The notes under the pieces were generated by a model, which was given only the letters and a program-made list of their open reading frames with translations, searched no databases and was not told where the DNA came from. A stretch of DNA of 64,000 nt from contig NZ_CP126101.1 of assembly GCF_030123245.1 (NCBI RefSeq), positions 1,486,501 to 1,550,500 on the forward strand, in the 5' to 3' direction. Each line of letters opens with the position of its first letter. The first letter of the stretch is position 1. Positions 1 through 9,264 of this stretch are shown in pieces. The stretch is from Lysinibacillus pakistanensis. Its GTDB lineage: Bacteria; Bacillota; Bacilli; Bacillales_A; Planococcaceae. Both the position numbers and the translations under genes were made by a program.

Positions 1-186
1 CAGAACCCCCACCTCTACAGATGGTGAGATGAATGTGGTTTTGGTTTTTTACAGTGGGTGTCCAAACACCTACTGAAATAGAGGAACTCCGGCTAAGATC
101 TTCACATCCTGTGAAAACGCCTGAGTGACCAACATCGTGTCGGCCTAAAGCCTCTGGCGGATGTCACGAATTTTCAAAGAAATGAA
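1..186. other. Structured non-coding element with several hairpins
   Basis: No convincing gene is visible here. Several stem-loops can be drawn by eye: an outer stem 12-20 with 73-84 (CCTCTACAG against CTG...TAGAGG), a hairpin 54-73 (GTGGGTGT, loop CCAA, ACACCTAC), a perfect 6-bp hairpin 101-115 (TTCACA/TGTGAA), and a stem closing at 125-129 with 163-167 (GTGAC/GTCAC). This density suggests a structured RNA or a palindromic mobile repeat. The family is not one I can name. It may continue to the left of the window. Confidence 0.4.
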
Positions 187-274
187 TTGTTTATCTGTAG
201 CGAAAGCAAAGCGGCAGATATTTTTTGCGCGAAAGCGTAGCGGCAGCTACAATTACGCCAAGGCGAAATTGATT
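187..274. repeat. Dispersed palindromic repeat, copy 1
   Basis: This copy begins TTGTTTATCTGT and ends AAATTGATT. A second copy lies at 25069-25126. Here the internal block GCGAAAGCnnAGCGGCAG occurs twice; the other copy has it once. The 3' stem reads CAATT-A-CGCC / GGCG-A-AATTG, where copy 2 has CAATTATG / CATAATTG. The stem is therefore kept while its bases change. It lies just upstream of the regulator gene, so it may sit in that gene's leader or promoter region. Confidence 0.6.
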
Positions 275-300
275 TTCTAGTTTGAGAGGAAGTGGTCTAT

Positions 301-1947
301 ATGTCGATAACAGAACTTCATAAAGATGAACATTTTTTTCTTGTCAAAAATGAGGAAGTAATTGTAAAAAGTGATATCCAAATAGAGCTGCTTGAAAAAA
401 TGATAAAAAAGTATAGTAAAGGGACAGAAACATATGAGGTAGAAGGCTATTTTATTCATGTATTAGAGACTTCACAGGGTAGCTTATTTAATATTAGACC
501 ATTAACGCAGTTTAGCCATTTTGATTTTATGAATCCTTTATCAAACAAAGTATTAAATTCCATATCAGATGGCATTACCATATGTGATAGCGATGGGAAA
601 ATATTATTTCAAAATGATATTGATATCGAAATTGTCGGTATTAATTTAATGGGAAGATATGCAAAAGACGCTATAGCTGAAGGATTAATGAGTGATTCTA
701 TATCCATGAAAGTCATCGAATCGAAAGAAAAAGTAACCATACTGCAAACGTTCATTAATGGAAAATGCTTTTTAGTGACGGGCAAGCCAATATTTGATGA
801 AAAGGGTGAGTTGCAATACGTAGTAGCCATTACACGTGATATGACCCAGTTAAAATTACTAGAGACAGAAGTGAAAAAATTAGAGGTTCAAAACGAAAAT
901 TTTAAAAATAAGCTACAAGCATTACATAATAAAGAGGCGACAACAAGTAGTTTAATCGCTGTATCTCCTGCAATGATGGATGTTGTAAATCGCGTGATGA
1001 GGATTGCGGAGGTAGATTCTACTGTATTAATTGGTGGTGAATCGGGCGTTGGTAAAGAAGAAATTACAAAGCTAATTCATGCAAATAGTAGACGTAGCCA
1101 TAAGCAAATATTAACGATTAACTGTAGTGCAATACCTGAAAATCTATTAGAAACCGAGCTTTTTGGCTATGAGGGAGGAGCATTTACAGGAGCGTCTAGA
1201 GGTGGGAAGGCTGGGTTATTTGAAATTGCGTCAGGTGGTACAGTATTTTTAGATGAAATTGGAGAGATGCCTTTGCTACTACAGGCAAAATTATTACGTG
1301 TGCTCCAAGAGTCAGAGGTTCAACGTATTGGTAGTGGGAGGCCTATTTCTATTGATGTCCGCATCATTGCAGCAACGAATCGCAATTTGGCAGAAATGGT
1401 GAGACAAGGTAGTTTCCGTGAGGATTTATATTATCGTTTAAATATTATCCCCATTGAAATTCCACCATTAAGACAACGTCGTCAGGATATTATTCCACTA
1501 GTCCATCATTTTTTAGCTGTCATTGGAGAGAAATACGGGATTCATCGAACAATTGAGTCATCGGCCATGAAAATATTAGTGTCCTATGATTGGCCAGGAA
1601 ATATACGTCAGCTTAAAAATATGGTGGAACGAATTTGCTTATTAGCTACACAACCAGAAATAACAGTATATACAGTACAACAAGAATTAGATTGTAATAC
1701 AACGAATATTCGTGATATCGAAAATGCGGAGCAACTACCTAAGTTACAGGAATCAGCTGTTACAACCATGTTTAGTGGCACATTAAAGGAGCAAGTAGCT
1801 GCTTTTGAAAAGCAAATTATTAAGCAGGCATTGTCTAAATATCCAAGTATTAGGCAGGCAGCCAAATCACTTGGCTGTGATCAGTCAACATTAGTACGTA
1901 AAATTCAAAAATTCCAATTAACAAGGCATATTTCTTATAAGGAGTAG
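301..1947 (+). CDS. Sigma-54-dependent transcriptional activator (PAS, AAA+, Fis-type HTH)
   Basis: This is a bacterial enhancer-binding protein of 548 residues. An N-terminal sensory part with a PAS-like domain (about 75-180, ending in the ITRDMTQ signature) is followed by a short coiled coil. The sigma-54 AAA+ domain (about 210-440) has Walker A GESGVGKE, the sigma-54 contact loop GAFTGA and Walker [10 protein letters not shown] Fis-type helix-turn-helix closes the C-terminus ([16 protein letters not shown]). The ATG at 301 is preferred because GAGAGGA ends ten bases upstream; a GTG at 292 would be too close to it. A terminator follows, and then a sigma-54 promoter for the aminotransferase operon. 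It is almost certainly the activator of that operon, much as AcoR, RocR or BkdR act on their neighbours. The PAS ligand is unknown. Confidence 0.93.
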   Translation: MSITELHKDEHFFLVKNEEVIVKSDIQIELLEKMIKKYSKGTETYEVEGYFIHVLETSQGSLFNIRPLTQFSHFDFMNPLSNKVLNSISDGITICDSDGKILFQNDIDIEIVGINLMGRYAKDAIAEGLMSDSISMKVIESKEKVTILQTFINGKCFLVTGKPIFDEKGELQYVVAITRDMTQLKLLETEVKKLEVQNENFKNKLQALHNKEATTSSLIAVSPAMMDVVNRVMRIAEVDSTVLIGGESGVGKEEITKLIHANSRRSHKQILTINCSAIPENLLETELFGYEGGAFTGASRGGKAGLFEIASGGTVFLDEIGEMPLLLQAKLLRVLQESEVQRIGSGRPISIDVRIIAATNRNLAEMVRQGSFREDLYYRLNIIPIEIPPLRQRRQDIIPLVHHFLAVIGEKYGIHRTIESSAMKILVSYDWPGNIRQLKNMVERICLLATQPEITVYTVQQELDCNTTNIRDIENAEQLPKLQESAVTTMFSGTLKEQVAAFEKQIIKQALSKYPSIRQAAKSLGCDQSTLVRKIQKFQLTRHISYKE

Positions 1948-2029
1948 TGATGTATTTTTACATCAAATTTTCTTTTTTGCATAGTAAATGGTGATAACGC
2001 AACGGTGTTTAGTAACGTAATGCAACAAA

Positions 2030-2048
2030 AATGATGAACCGCATCATT
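2030..2048. promoter_or_regulatory. Inverted repeat, candidate activator-binding site (UAS)
   Basis: A perfect 7-bp inverted repeat, AATGATG-AACCG-CATCATT, lies about 100 bases upstream of the sigma-54 promoter. Enhancer sites for sigma-54 activators are typically found at this distance. Nearby near-repeats (ACGCAAC, ATGCAAC at 1997-2026) could be further half sites. That the adjacent activator binds here is inferred. Confidence 0.4.
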
Positions 2049-2079
2049 AAAGTTAATCATTAAATAAGAGATGAAAAGA

Positions 2080-2117
2080 GGCATTTTCGAATAAGAGAAT
2101 GTCTTTTTTTATTTTTT
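2080..2117 (+). terminator. Rho-independent terminator of the activator gene
   Basis: A 9-bp stem (GGCATTTTC with GAGAATGTC, two G.T pairs, loop GAATAA) is followed by TTTTTTTATTTTTT. It separates the activator transcript from the operon downstream. Confidence 0.75.
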
Positions 2118-2144
2118 GTGCTGAAAGCAAATTTTTATAAACAG

Positions 2145-2161
2145 TTGGCATGAGAGTTGCT
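2145..2161 (+). promoter_or_regulatory. Sigma-54 (-24/-12) promoter
   Basis: TTGGCATGAGAGTTGCT matches the -24/-12 consensus with exact GG-N10-GC spacing (GG 2147-2148, GC 2159-2160). It sits 46 bases before the aminotransferase start, behind a terminator and next to a gene for a sigma-54 activator. This also rules out the in-frame ATG at 2150, which lies inside the promoter. Confidence 0.9.
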
Positions 2162-2206
2162 ATTAAAAAAGTGTATGAAATTTTAAACGAAAAGAGGTTG
2201 GTATTG

Positions 2207-3532
2207 ATGGCAATTCAATTAAAGGAAGAGCTAAAAACATTAGATCAAAAGCATTTTTTACATCCAACATCGTCAATTGAGCAACAGCAAACACAAGGAC
2301 CAGCAGTTATTTTTACAGAAGGAACTGGCATTTATTTAAAAGATATTGAAGGAAATGTCTATATTGATGGGATGTCTTCTTTATGGAATGTAAATATTGG
2401 GCATGGCCGTCAAGAAATTGCAGATGTCGCGAAAGAGCAAATGTCCACATTAGCATTTAGCTCCTGCTTTGCAACATTTAGCAATGAACCGGCTATTCGT
2501 TTAGCAGCGAAAATTGCTTCTTTAGCTCCGGGAGATTTAAACACAGTATTTTTCACTTCAGGCGGCTCAGAGGCGAATGATACAGCCATTAAACTAGCAC
2601 GTCATTACTGGTTATTAAAAGGACAGCCAAAGCGCCAAAAAATTATTTCACGTACACACTCCTACCACGGTGTAGCAATGGGCGCTACAAATGCAACAGG
2701 CTTACAAGCATTTCGTGATTTTACAAATTCACATGCTCCAGATTTCCACTATGTCTATAGCGAATCGGTACGTAATTTACGTGAAACGATTGAAGCGTTA
2801 GGTCCTGAGAATGTGGCTGCATTTATTTCTGAGCCTGTGCAAGGAGCAGGTGGAGTAAATATTCCACAAAAGGACTACTTTAGAGAAGTGCGAAAAATTT
2901 GTGATGAGTACGGTATTTTATTGATTGCGGATGAAGTCATTACAGGATTTGGACGTACAGGTAAATTTTTTGGGATGGAGCATTATGGTGTAGTACCAGA
3001 TATGATGAGCTTCGCAAAAGGCGTTTCGAGTGGCTATGCCCAACTTGGAGGCGTGGTGATATCAGAAAAACTTCATCAGGATTTTTGTGAGCTTTCCAAG
3101 GGTACATTAATGCATGGGTACACATACAGCGGTCATGCACTTGCTTGTCAAGTTGGCTTGAAAAATATTGAAATCGTTGAGCGTGAAAATCTCGTTGAAA
3201 ATGCAGCGGTCCTGGGTGATGCAATGTTAAAGGGATTCCAAGCGCTGCAGGAAAAGTATAGCTTTATTGGACGTGTGCGCACACTTGGATTGCTTGGGGC
3301 AATTGAATTAGTCAAAAGCCGTGAGACAGGTGAATTGTTTGAGTCTCCTCTTAGCCCAATTTTTGTACAGGAAACGATGAAGCGAGGGTTAATTCTTCGA
3401 ACGGTTACGTATGATCAAGATACAGTTGTTTTTGCTCCGCCTCTTATTCTATCAAAAGTAGAATTGGACGAAATGCTACGTATATTAGACGAAACGTTTG
3501 AATATATACGTAAAACTATCGTTGAAATATAA
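2207..3532 (+). CDS. Class-III (omega) aminotransferase, PLP-dependent
   Basis: This PLP enzyme of 441 residues transfers an amino group from an omega-amino acid or amine to a keto acid such as pyruvate. Fold-type I class-III hallmarks are present: the dimer/substrate region DGMSSLWNVNIGHG, the PLP phosphate motif TSGGSEANDTA, the cofactor Asp in LLIADEVITGFGRTG, and the Schiff-base lysine in SFAKGVSSGY. The start at 2207 is set by AGAGG nine bases upstream and by the promoter position. It leads a four-gene operon with an aldehyde dehydrogenase, suggesting that the amine is converted to a semialdehyde and then to the acid. The exact substrate (beta-alanine, GABA, taurine or another) cannot be read from the sequence. 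Confidence 0.92.
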   Translation: MAIQLKEELKTLDQKHFLHPTSSIEQQQTQGPAVIFTEGTGIYLKDIEGNVYIDGMSSLWNVNIGHGRQEIADVAKEQMSTLAFSSCFATFSNEPAIRLAAKIASLAPGDLNTVFFTSGGSEANDTAIKLARHYWLLKGQPKRQKIISRTHSYHGVAMGATNATGLQAFRDFTNSHAPDFHYVYSESVRNLRETIEALGPENVAAFISEPVQGAGGVNIPQKDYFREVRKICDEYGILLIADEVITGFGRTGKFFGMEHYGVVPDMMSFAKGVSSGYAQLGGVVISEKLHQDFCELSKGTLMHGYTYSGHALACQVGLKNIEIVERENLVENAAVLGDAMLKGFQALQEKYSFIGRVRTLGLLGAIELVKSRETGELFESPLSPIFVQETMKRGLILRTVTYDQDTVVFAPPLILSKVELDEMLRILDETFEYIRKTIVEI

Positions 3533-3561
3533 ATTCAATAACTTTATAAAGGAGGAGTAAT

Positions 3562-4959
3562 ATGACAACAGTTGTTAGAGAGGTACGAGAACAATTTAAT
3601 CCAGCGAGACCAACCCAATGTATTGGCACTGTAGAACTTTTAACACTAAATGAAACGAAAGCAGTTGTTACTGCTGCTCATAATGCATTTGAAGGCTGGA
3701 AAAATACATCGTCTATAGCACGTGGAGAGGTTTTACGACTAACAGCGGATCTGCTTGAAAAAAATATAGATCAAGTAGCTGAAATAGCTTCATGTGAAAT
3801 GGGCAAAACGAAAAGTGAAATGCTCGGAGAAGTGAAACGAGGGGCTTCCATTTTGCGTTATTTTGCCCAAGAAGGGATGCGTGCTGTAGGTGAGGTGTTA
3901 CCTTCTGCCAATGAATCAAAGATATTATACACAATGCGTGTGCCACTCGGTGTAGTTGCGGCGATCACTCCTTGGAATTTTCCTGTTGCCATTCCACTGT
4001 GGAAGATTGCTCCGGCATTAGTATATGGCAATACAGTTGTTTGGAAGCCATCTATTGAAGCAGCTTTAACCGGAAAATTAATAGGAGAATTATTTCAACG
4101 GGCAGGTTTACCAGAAAACGTGTTACATGTAGTCCAAGGTCGTGGCTCAAAGGTTGGGCAGGTTTTATTGGAGGCACCTGAAGTAAAGGCGATTACATTT
4201 ACTGGTTCAAATAATGTCGGGCAAAGTATTTTAGATACTGCTGGATCAACGAATAAAAAAATTCAACTGGAGCTTGGAGGCAAAAATGCAGCCATCATTT
4301 TAGCGGATGCGAATATCAAACAAGCTGCAAAACTAACGATAGAAGGTGCTATGAAGCAAACAGGACAGCGTTGTACAGCGACTAGTCGAGTGTATATTGA
4401 GGAAGCGATTTATGAAGAAGTGCTCCAGCAGTTAATAGAAGAGGCTAAAAAAATAGAGGTTGGCGTAACAATGGGTCCTGTATCCTCAAAGGGGCAATAT
4501 GAATCTATTTTAGCTGCTATTGAAAAAGCACAACTAGATGGAGCTGAGCTTATATTTGGTGGTGGTCCAACTCAAGGTATGAAAGAGGGGTATTACATCG
4601 ATCCAACCATTTTTACAAATGTAACACATGATATGGCGATTGCCCGTGAAGAAATATTTGGCCCCGTACTAGCTGTTATAAAGGTTAAGGATTATGAAGA
4701 GGCGATTCGCTTATCGAATGATTCCGATTTTGGATTAAGTGCTTCGATCTATACTACTAATATTCCAAAAGCTTTTGATTTTATTAATCGCAGTGAAGTG
4801 GGACTTGTACAGGTGAACGATGAAACAGGAGGAGCCGAGCCCCAAGCGCCATTTGGAGGAATGAAAAACTCAAGTACCGGTGCCCGTGAGCAGGGGCAGG
4901 CGGCGAAGGAATTTTTTACAACCTTCAAAACAATTACAATTGGTACAAAAGTTGAATAA
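3562..4959 (+). CDS. NAD(P)-dependent aldehyde dehydrogenase (semialdehyde type)
   Basis: This protein of 465 residues oxidises an aldehyde or semialdehyde to the acid. The ALDH signature residues are present: ITPWNFP (cofactor loop), FTGSNNVG, the general-base Glu in LELGGKNA, the nucleophilic Cys in GQRCTATSR, and the EEIFGPVL motif. A strong AAAGGAGG precedes the ATG, 30 bases after the aminotransferase. It starts at FNPARPTQ..GTV, so the first strand found in many relatives is missing or very short. It resembles ketoglutarate-semialdehyde dehydrogenases (GucD/YcbD type). Its likely job is to remove the semialdehyde made by the preceding aminotransferase. Confidence 0.92.
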   Translation: MTTVVREVREQFNPARPTQCIGTVELLTLNETKAVVTAAHNAFEGWKNTSSIARGEVLRLTADLLEKNIDQVAEIASCEMGKTKSEMLGEVKRGASILRYFAQEGMRAVGEVLPSANESKILYTMRVPLGVVAAITPWNFPVAIPLWKIAPALVYGNTVVWKPSIEAALTGKLIGELFQRAGLPENVLHVVQGRGSKVGQVLLEAPEVKAITFTGSNNVGQSILDTAGSTNKKIQLELGGKNAAIILADANIKQAAKLTIEGAMKQTGQRCTATSRVYIEEAIYEEVLQQLIEEAKKIEVGVTMGPVSSKGQYESILAAIEKAQLDGAELIFGGGPTQGMKEGYYIDPTIFTNVTHDMAIAREEIFGPVLAVIKVKDYEEAIRLSNDSDFGLSASIYTTNIPKAFDFINRSEVGLVQVNDETGGAEPQAPFGGMKNSSTGAREQGQAAKEFFTTFKTITIGTKVE

Positions 4960-5018
4960 AAACCTAACTCATCTTGAAATTTAATAGCATGGCAGCCAAA
5001 CAAAAACACATTCTATAT

Positions 5019-5096
5019 GCCTCAGTGTAATGATCTAGGATTTTTCTCATAGTGATTGCTATTTTTTGAGGAAATCTAGCGGCATTCACTTGAGGC
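5019..5096. repeat. Long imperfect inverted repeat inside the operon
   Basis: The gap between the dehydrogenase and hyuA is 217 bases and contains two arms of about 30 bases (5019-5049 and 5067-5096). Matching blocks are GCCTCA/TGAGGC, GTG/CAC, AATG/CATT, CTA-GATTT/AAATC-TAG and CTCA/TGAG, with only a few bulges. A transcript would fold into one long hairpin. It could be a small MITE-like insertion or an RNA-processing/attenuation element. It has no T-run, so it is not a standard terminator. Confidence 0.6.
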
Positions 5097-5176
5097 ATTA
5101 TCTTCATCAAAGAGGATTTATTATGAAGAATTTTTGTGTATTTCATCAAACCAAGTAAACGAAAGAAGGTATAACT

Positions 5177-7201
5177 ATGGCACAAAGTCGTTTAGCAATT
5201 GATGTTGGTGGAACGTTTACGGATGTATTTGTTTTTAATGAAGAGACGGGAGACGTTTTTGTAACAAAAACATCTTCAACACCTTCAAATCCAGAGCAAG
5301 GAATTTTACATGGTGTTGAAAAAGCAGGGTTAGATGGGAAGAATATTAAAATTTTTTCTCATGGTACAACCGTTGGAACGAATGCCTTAATTGAACGAAA
5401 GCTTCCGAAAACAGCCCTGATAACGACAAAGGGTTTTAGGGATGTTATCGAAATACGCCGTGGGACGAAGGAAGATATTTGGGATACGTACAAGGACACT
5501 GCTAGGCCCTATATTCAGCGGAGAGATCGGTTTGAAGTAGGAGAACGCATAGATTATGAAGGGAACATTATTCAAGCTATTGATGAAGAGGAGGTTCGGA
5601 TTTTAGCCAAGAAATTAAAGCGTAGAGGTACACAGTCTATTGCTGTTTGCTTCCTCAATGCCTACGTCAACGGAGAGAATGAGCTGAAAGTCAAAAAAAT
5701 TTTAAAAGAGGAACTACCGGATGTCTATGTTTGTATTTCAAGCGAGGTACTTCCTGAAATTTTCGAGCATGAGCGGATGAGCACTACGATTATCAACGCA
5801 GTTCTCGGACCAATTATGAGTAAATACATCAGTAAGTTAAGCAATGAAATGCAGAAAAAGGGCTATGAGGAAGAAATTTTGGTGTTACATTCTGGTGGTG
5901 GTGTCATGACTTCAAGTACGGTTCCACGTTATGCGGCTAGGCTAGCAAGCTCAGGGATAGCAGCTGGTGCCATTGCCAGTAAGCATATCGCAAAGCTGTG
6001 TGGATTTGACAATGCAATCGGCTTAGATATGGGTGGTACAAGTACAGATATTTCACTTATGTATAAGGGTGATATTCGCATTACAAAGGAATGGTCAATA
6101 GAATATGGTTATCCAATTGGTTTTCCAAGTATTGAAATACTAACAATAGGAGCAGGGGGTGGTAGCCTTGCATGGAAGGATGAGGGGGGCTCTTTACGTA
6201 ATGGACCTCAAAGTGCAGGTGCAGCTCCAGGTCCAGCCTGCTATGGACGAGGGGGAACAGAACCAACGAACTCAGATGCAAATTTAGTATTAGGGCGTCT
6301 TGGCGTGGATTTATTGGATGGTACGATGCAATTAAACAAAGAAGCGGCAAGAGAAGCTGTGAAAAAAATAGCAAGCGCTTTCAATCAAACGATAGAGGAA
6401 GCAGCAAGCGCAATTATAGAAGTTGCAAATGCCAATATGAGCGATGCTGTAAGATTAATATCTGTTCGTAGAGGCTATGATCCACGAGATTTTGCACTTG
6501 TTGCTTTTGGTGGTGCAGGGCCATTACATGGTGCCTATTTGGCAAAGGATTTAAACATTCCGAAAGTTATTATTCCTACTCATCCAGGTGTAGCTGCTGC
6601 AATGGGCTGCCTACTTGTAGATGTTCGACATGATATTTCTAAAACGTATGTGAAGAAACTTGAGGAGGTAACTGCAGAAGAGCTGACAAAGCAATTTGGT
6701 GCATTACGTAAAGAAGCAGCAACATTATTAGAAGAGGAAGGGATAGCAGAAAGTACCTCATCCTTGACGAATTATATAGATCTCCGTTATAAGGGGCAAT
6801 GGCGATCTCTTGCTGTACTTGTAGCAGATGAAATAACTTCTCTAGATGTTATACTAGAAGCCTTTCATCAAGAGCATGAACGAGAATTTGCATTTTCCGA
6901 TAAGGAGCAAGCTGTTGAAATTTTTGGTCTACGTGTTACGGCGATTGGAACAGTACCAAAGCCTGATTTTCCACAATATGTACCTGAGGGCTCCTTAGAA
7001 GATGCATTCAAGGAAACTCGCTCTGTTTTTTTTGAGGGTAAATATTTTGAAACAAACGTATACTATCGCGATAAAATACCAGTTTACACACAATTTGCTG
7101 GTCCAGCCATCATCGATCAACTCGACACAACGACTGTTATTCCACCTGGTTTTACAGCAGAGGTTGATGCATATAGAAATATCATTATTACGGTGAACTA
7201 A
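5177..7201 (+). CDS. hyuA: Hydantoinase/oxoprolinase family protein, subunit A
   Basis: This protein of 674 residues is the ATP-binding (ASKHA-fold) half of the HyuAB/5-oxoprolinase/acetone carboxylase family. The N-terminal nucleotide loop is IDVGGTFTDVFVF (about residues 8-20), and the second phosphate motif is LDMGGTSTDISL (about 278-290). The LVAFGGAGPLHG block marks the C-terminal part of the ATPase. With HyuB it would perform an ATP-driven ring opening of a lactam or imide such as N-methylhydantoin, hydantoin or 5-oxoproline. AGAAGG precedes the ATG. hyuB begins 24 bases after its stop. The family is not specific enough to fix the substrate. Confidence 0.92.
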   Translation: MAQSRLAIDVGGTFTDVFVFNEETGDVFVTKTSSTPSNPEQGILHGVEKAGLDGKNIKIFSHGTTVGTNALIERKLPKTALITTKGFRDVIEIRRGTKEDIWDTYKDTARPYIQRRDRFEVGERIDYEGNIIQAIDEEEVRILAKKLKRRGTQSIAVCFLNAYVNGENELKVKKILKEELPDVYVCISSEVLPEIFEHERMSTTIINAVLGPIMSKYISKLSNEMQKKGYEEEILVLHSGGGVMTSSTVPRYAARLASSGIAAGAIASKHIAKLCGFDNAIGLDMGGTSTDISLMYKGDIRITKEWSIEYGYPIGFPSIEILTIGAGGGSLAWKDEGGSLRNGPQSAGAAPGPACYGRGGTEPTNSDANLVLGRLGVDLLDGTMQLNKEAAREAVKKIASAFNQTIEEAASAIIEVANANMSDAVRLISVRRGYDPRDFALVAFGGAGPLHGAYLAKDLNIPKVIIPTHPGVAAAMGCLLVDVRHDISKTYVKKLEEVTAEELTKQFGALRKEAATLLEEEGIAESTSSLTNYIDLRYKGQWRSLAVLVADEITSLDVILEAFHQEHEREFAFSDKEQAVEIFGLRVTAIGTVPKPDFPQYVPEGSLEDAFKETRSVFFEGKYFETNVYYRDKIPVYTQFAGPAIIDQLDTTTVIPPGFTAEVDAYRNIIITVN

Positions 7202-7225
7202 TATTCGATAGGGAGGAATTGAGTG

Positions 7226-9202
7226 ATGAGTACAACGAATTTAGAGACACCTCATAGGGTTCAAAATTTAGACCCAGTAACATTTGAAGTGTTAAAAAAC
7301 GGTTTTGTAAACTTAGTTGATCAAATGGCTGAACAAATGCTGCGTACATGCTATTCGTTTGTTATCTATAATCGAGACTTCAGCTGTGCATTATGTGATG
7401 CACAGGGAAATACAGTAATGCAGGGAACCCAAGATATTTCAGTACATGTCGGGACATTACATTTAACCGCAAAAGCTGTCTTAGAGGATTTCGCTGATGA
7501 TATTCATCCTGGCGATGTATTTCTAGTGAATGATCCTTATCGTGGTGGCACACATTTTAGCGATGTTCGTGTCATTTTACCAGTATTTCATGATGAAAAA
7601 TTAATTGCCCTTATGCAAACGAATGGACACTGGGCAGATGTCGGTGGCTCTAATCCAGGTTCCTTTGATATTACTGCAAAGGAGCATTACGGAGAAGGAT
7701 TGCGGATTCCACCTGTACGCATATATAGTAAAGGTCAATATTTATCAGATGTTGTGAAAATCATTGTCATGAATATGCGGATACCAGAAGAGCGGATAGG
7801 AGATTTACGTTCTCAGGTGGAAGCAGCAAAAGTTGGGGAGAAGCAGCTCAAGGAAATGATTGAAAAGTACGGCATAGATACAGTACTAGTGGCCTTTGAA
7901 GAGGTGCAAAATTATGTTGAACGATTAATGAAAGCGAAAATAAAAGCTTTACCCAAAGGCCAATGGGAAACAGTGGACTATATCGACATGGATCCACAAG
8001 TAGGAGATGGCCTTATCCCAATCCATGTAAAAATGACCATTACTGAGAGTGAAATAGCGTATGATTTAAGTAACTCTCATCCTTATATAAGCTGCTTTTT
8101 AAATGCGGGATTTGGCTCAGCCCTTTCTGGTACTTATGCAGGCACTAAAACATTCTTCCCGGATATCCCCCTAAATTCAGGATTCTATAGAGTTGTGAAA
8201 ATTTATCTTCCTGAAAACTCTGTCGTTAACGCTCCTAGCCCAGTTGCCGTCTCTGGCTATTGTTCTGGAGCGTTTGAGAAAATTATGAATGCTTGCTTCG
8301 AATTATGGTCAAACATTATGCCTGAACGCGCTATCGCATGTTCATTTAATTTAGAGTATTTATTAATAGGTGGGTATGATCAGCGTCAGGATAGTAGTGA
8401 ATATTTTATGTGGTATGACTGGATGGCTGGCGGGCATGGGGGGCGTATTGATCGTGATGGTGCTAATACAACCTCACCAGTGTTTGGAGTAGGGCTAAGT
8501 GTACAGCCATGTGAGGGACAAGAGCGATTGTCACCAGTTATTACAACAAAGCACAAAATTATAATAGATTCTGCAGGCCCAGGTAAGTACCGTGGTGGTT
8601 GTGGTGTCGAGAAGGGAGGCATTTTAACAAATGTTAACCAAACCGTGATGTCCTATTGCTGTGATCGCTCACGCTCTATTACATGGGGAATTATGGGCGG
8701 CTTACCCTCTATCGCACAGGGAGCTATTTTAAACCCAGGTAAAAAGGATGAAACATTTTTAGGTACAATTTTCTCCAATATCGAACTGAAAAAAGGAGAC
8801 TCCTTTACTCGTCCTTCGGCTGGTGGAGGGGGCTTAGGGGACCCGTTAGCACGAGATATAAATGCTGTATTAGAGGATGTTATTGATGAATATGTTTCAA
8901 TTGAGCGTGCGAAGCTTGATTATGGTGTTGTGATCCATGAAATTGATCGTGATATCGATGCGTTTGAAGTAGATATAGCTGCCACATTAAAAGAACGCGA
9001 CTATATTCGCCAAAATCGTCATAGATGGCTAGAGACAAATCCTCTTCTAGTGGAGCAGATGTATAATAATGGAGAAATTAATCAAATGGATGTTATCCGA
9101 AGATATGGCGTTGTGATGGATTATCAAACAAATAAAGCATTACCAATTTCAACAGAGCAATACAGAGAGTCAATGAAGAAACGCTCTTTAGCCTTTTGGT
9201 AA
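7226..9202 (+). CDS. hyuB: Hydantoinase/oxoprolinase family protein, subunit B
   Basis: This protein of 658 residues is the catalytic partner of HyuA, homologous to the C-terminal half of 5-oxoprolinase. Typical stretches are DPVTFEVLKN at the N-terminus, the metal-site region NDPYRGGTHFSDV, and the glycine-rich PSAGGGGLGDPL near residue 540. The ATG at 7226 follows GGGAGG by nine bases; a GTG directly before it is less likely. It is the last gene of the sigma-54 operon. The whole-family length matches, with no sign of damage. Confidence 0.92.
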   Translation: MSTTNLETPHRVQNLDPVTFEVLKNGFVNLVDQMAEQMLRTCYSFVIYNRDFSCALCDAQGNTVMQGTQDISVHVGTLHLTAKAVLEDFADDIHPGDVFLVNDPYRGGTHFSDVRVILPVFHDEKLIALMQTNGHWADVGGSNPGSFDITAKEHYGEGLRIPPVRIYSKGQYLSDVVKIIVMNMRIPEERIGDLRSQVEAAKVGEKQLKEMIEKYGIDTVLVAFEEVQNYVERLMKAKIKALPKGQWETVDYIDMDPQVGDGLIPIHVKMTITESEIAYDLSNSHPYISCFLNAGFGSALSGTYAGTKTFFPDIPLNSGFYRVVKIYLPENSVVNAPSPVAVSGYCSGAFEKIMNACFELWSNIMPERAIACSFNLEYLLIGGYDQRQDSSEYFMWYDWMAGGHGGRIDRDGANTTSPVFGVGLSVQPCEGQERLSPVITTKHKIIIDSAGPGKYRGGCGVEKGGILTNVNQTVMSYCCDRSRSITWGIMGGLPSIAQGAILNPGKKDETFLGTIFSNIELKKGDSFTRPSAGGGGLGDPLARDINAVLEDVIDEYVSIERAKLDYGVVIHEIDRDIDAFEVDIAATLKERDYIRQNRHRWLETNPLLVEQMYNNGEINQMDVIRRYGVVMDYQTNKALPISTEQYRESMKKRSLAFW

Positions 9203-9209
9203 ACAACTA

Positions 9210-9235
9210 TAGAGAGTAGTTTAGGCTACTCTCTA
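9210..9235. terminator. Hairpin at the end of the hyu operon
   Basis: A perfect 10-bp stem, TAGAGAGTAG-TTTAGG-CTACTCTCTA, starts eight bases after the hyuB stop. There is no clear T-run, so it may act as an RNA 3'-end stabiliser or weak terminator between convergent transcripts. Confidence 0.5.
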
Positions 9236-9264
9236 GTGCATTTCGTATGAATATATAAATAAGT

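Noticed and set aside
2150..2206. Longer N-terminus for the aminotransferase
   Set aside because: The ATG at 2150 lies inside the sigma-54 promoter and has no ribosome site.
4964..5185. Minus-strand open frame of 73 codons in the hyu operon gap
   Set aside because: It lies across the long inverted repeat, opposite the operon, without a ribosome site. It is better explained by the repeat.
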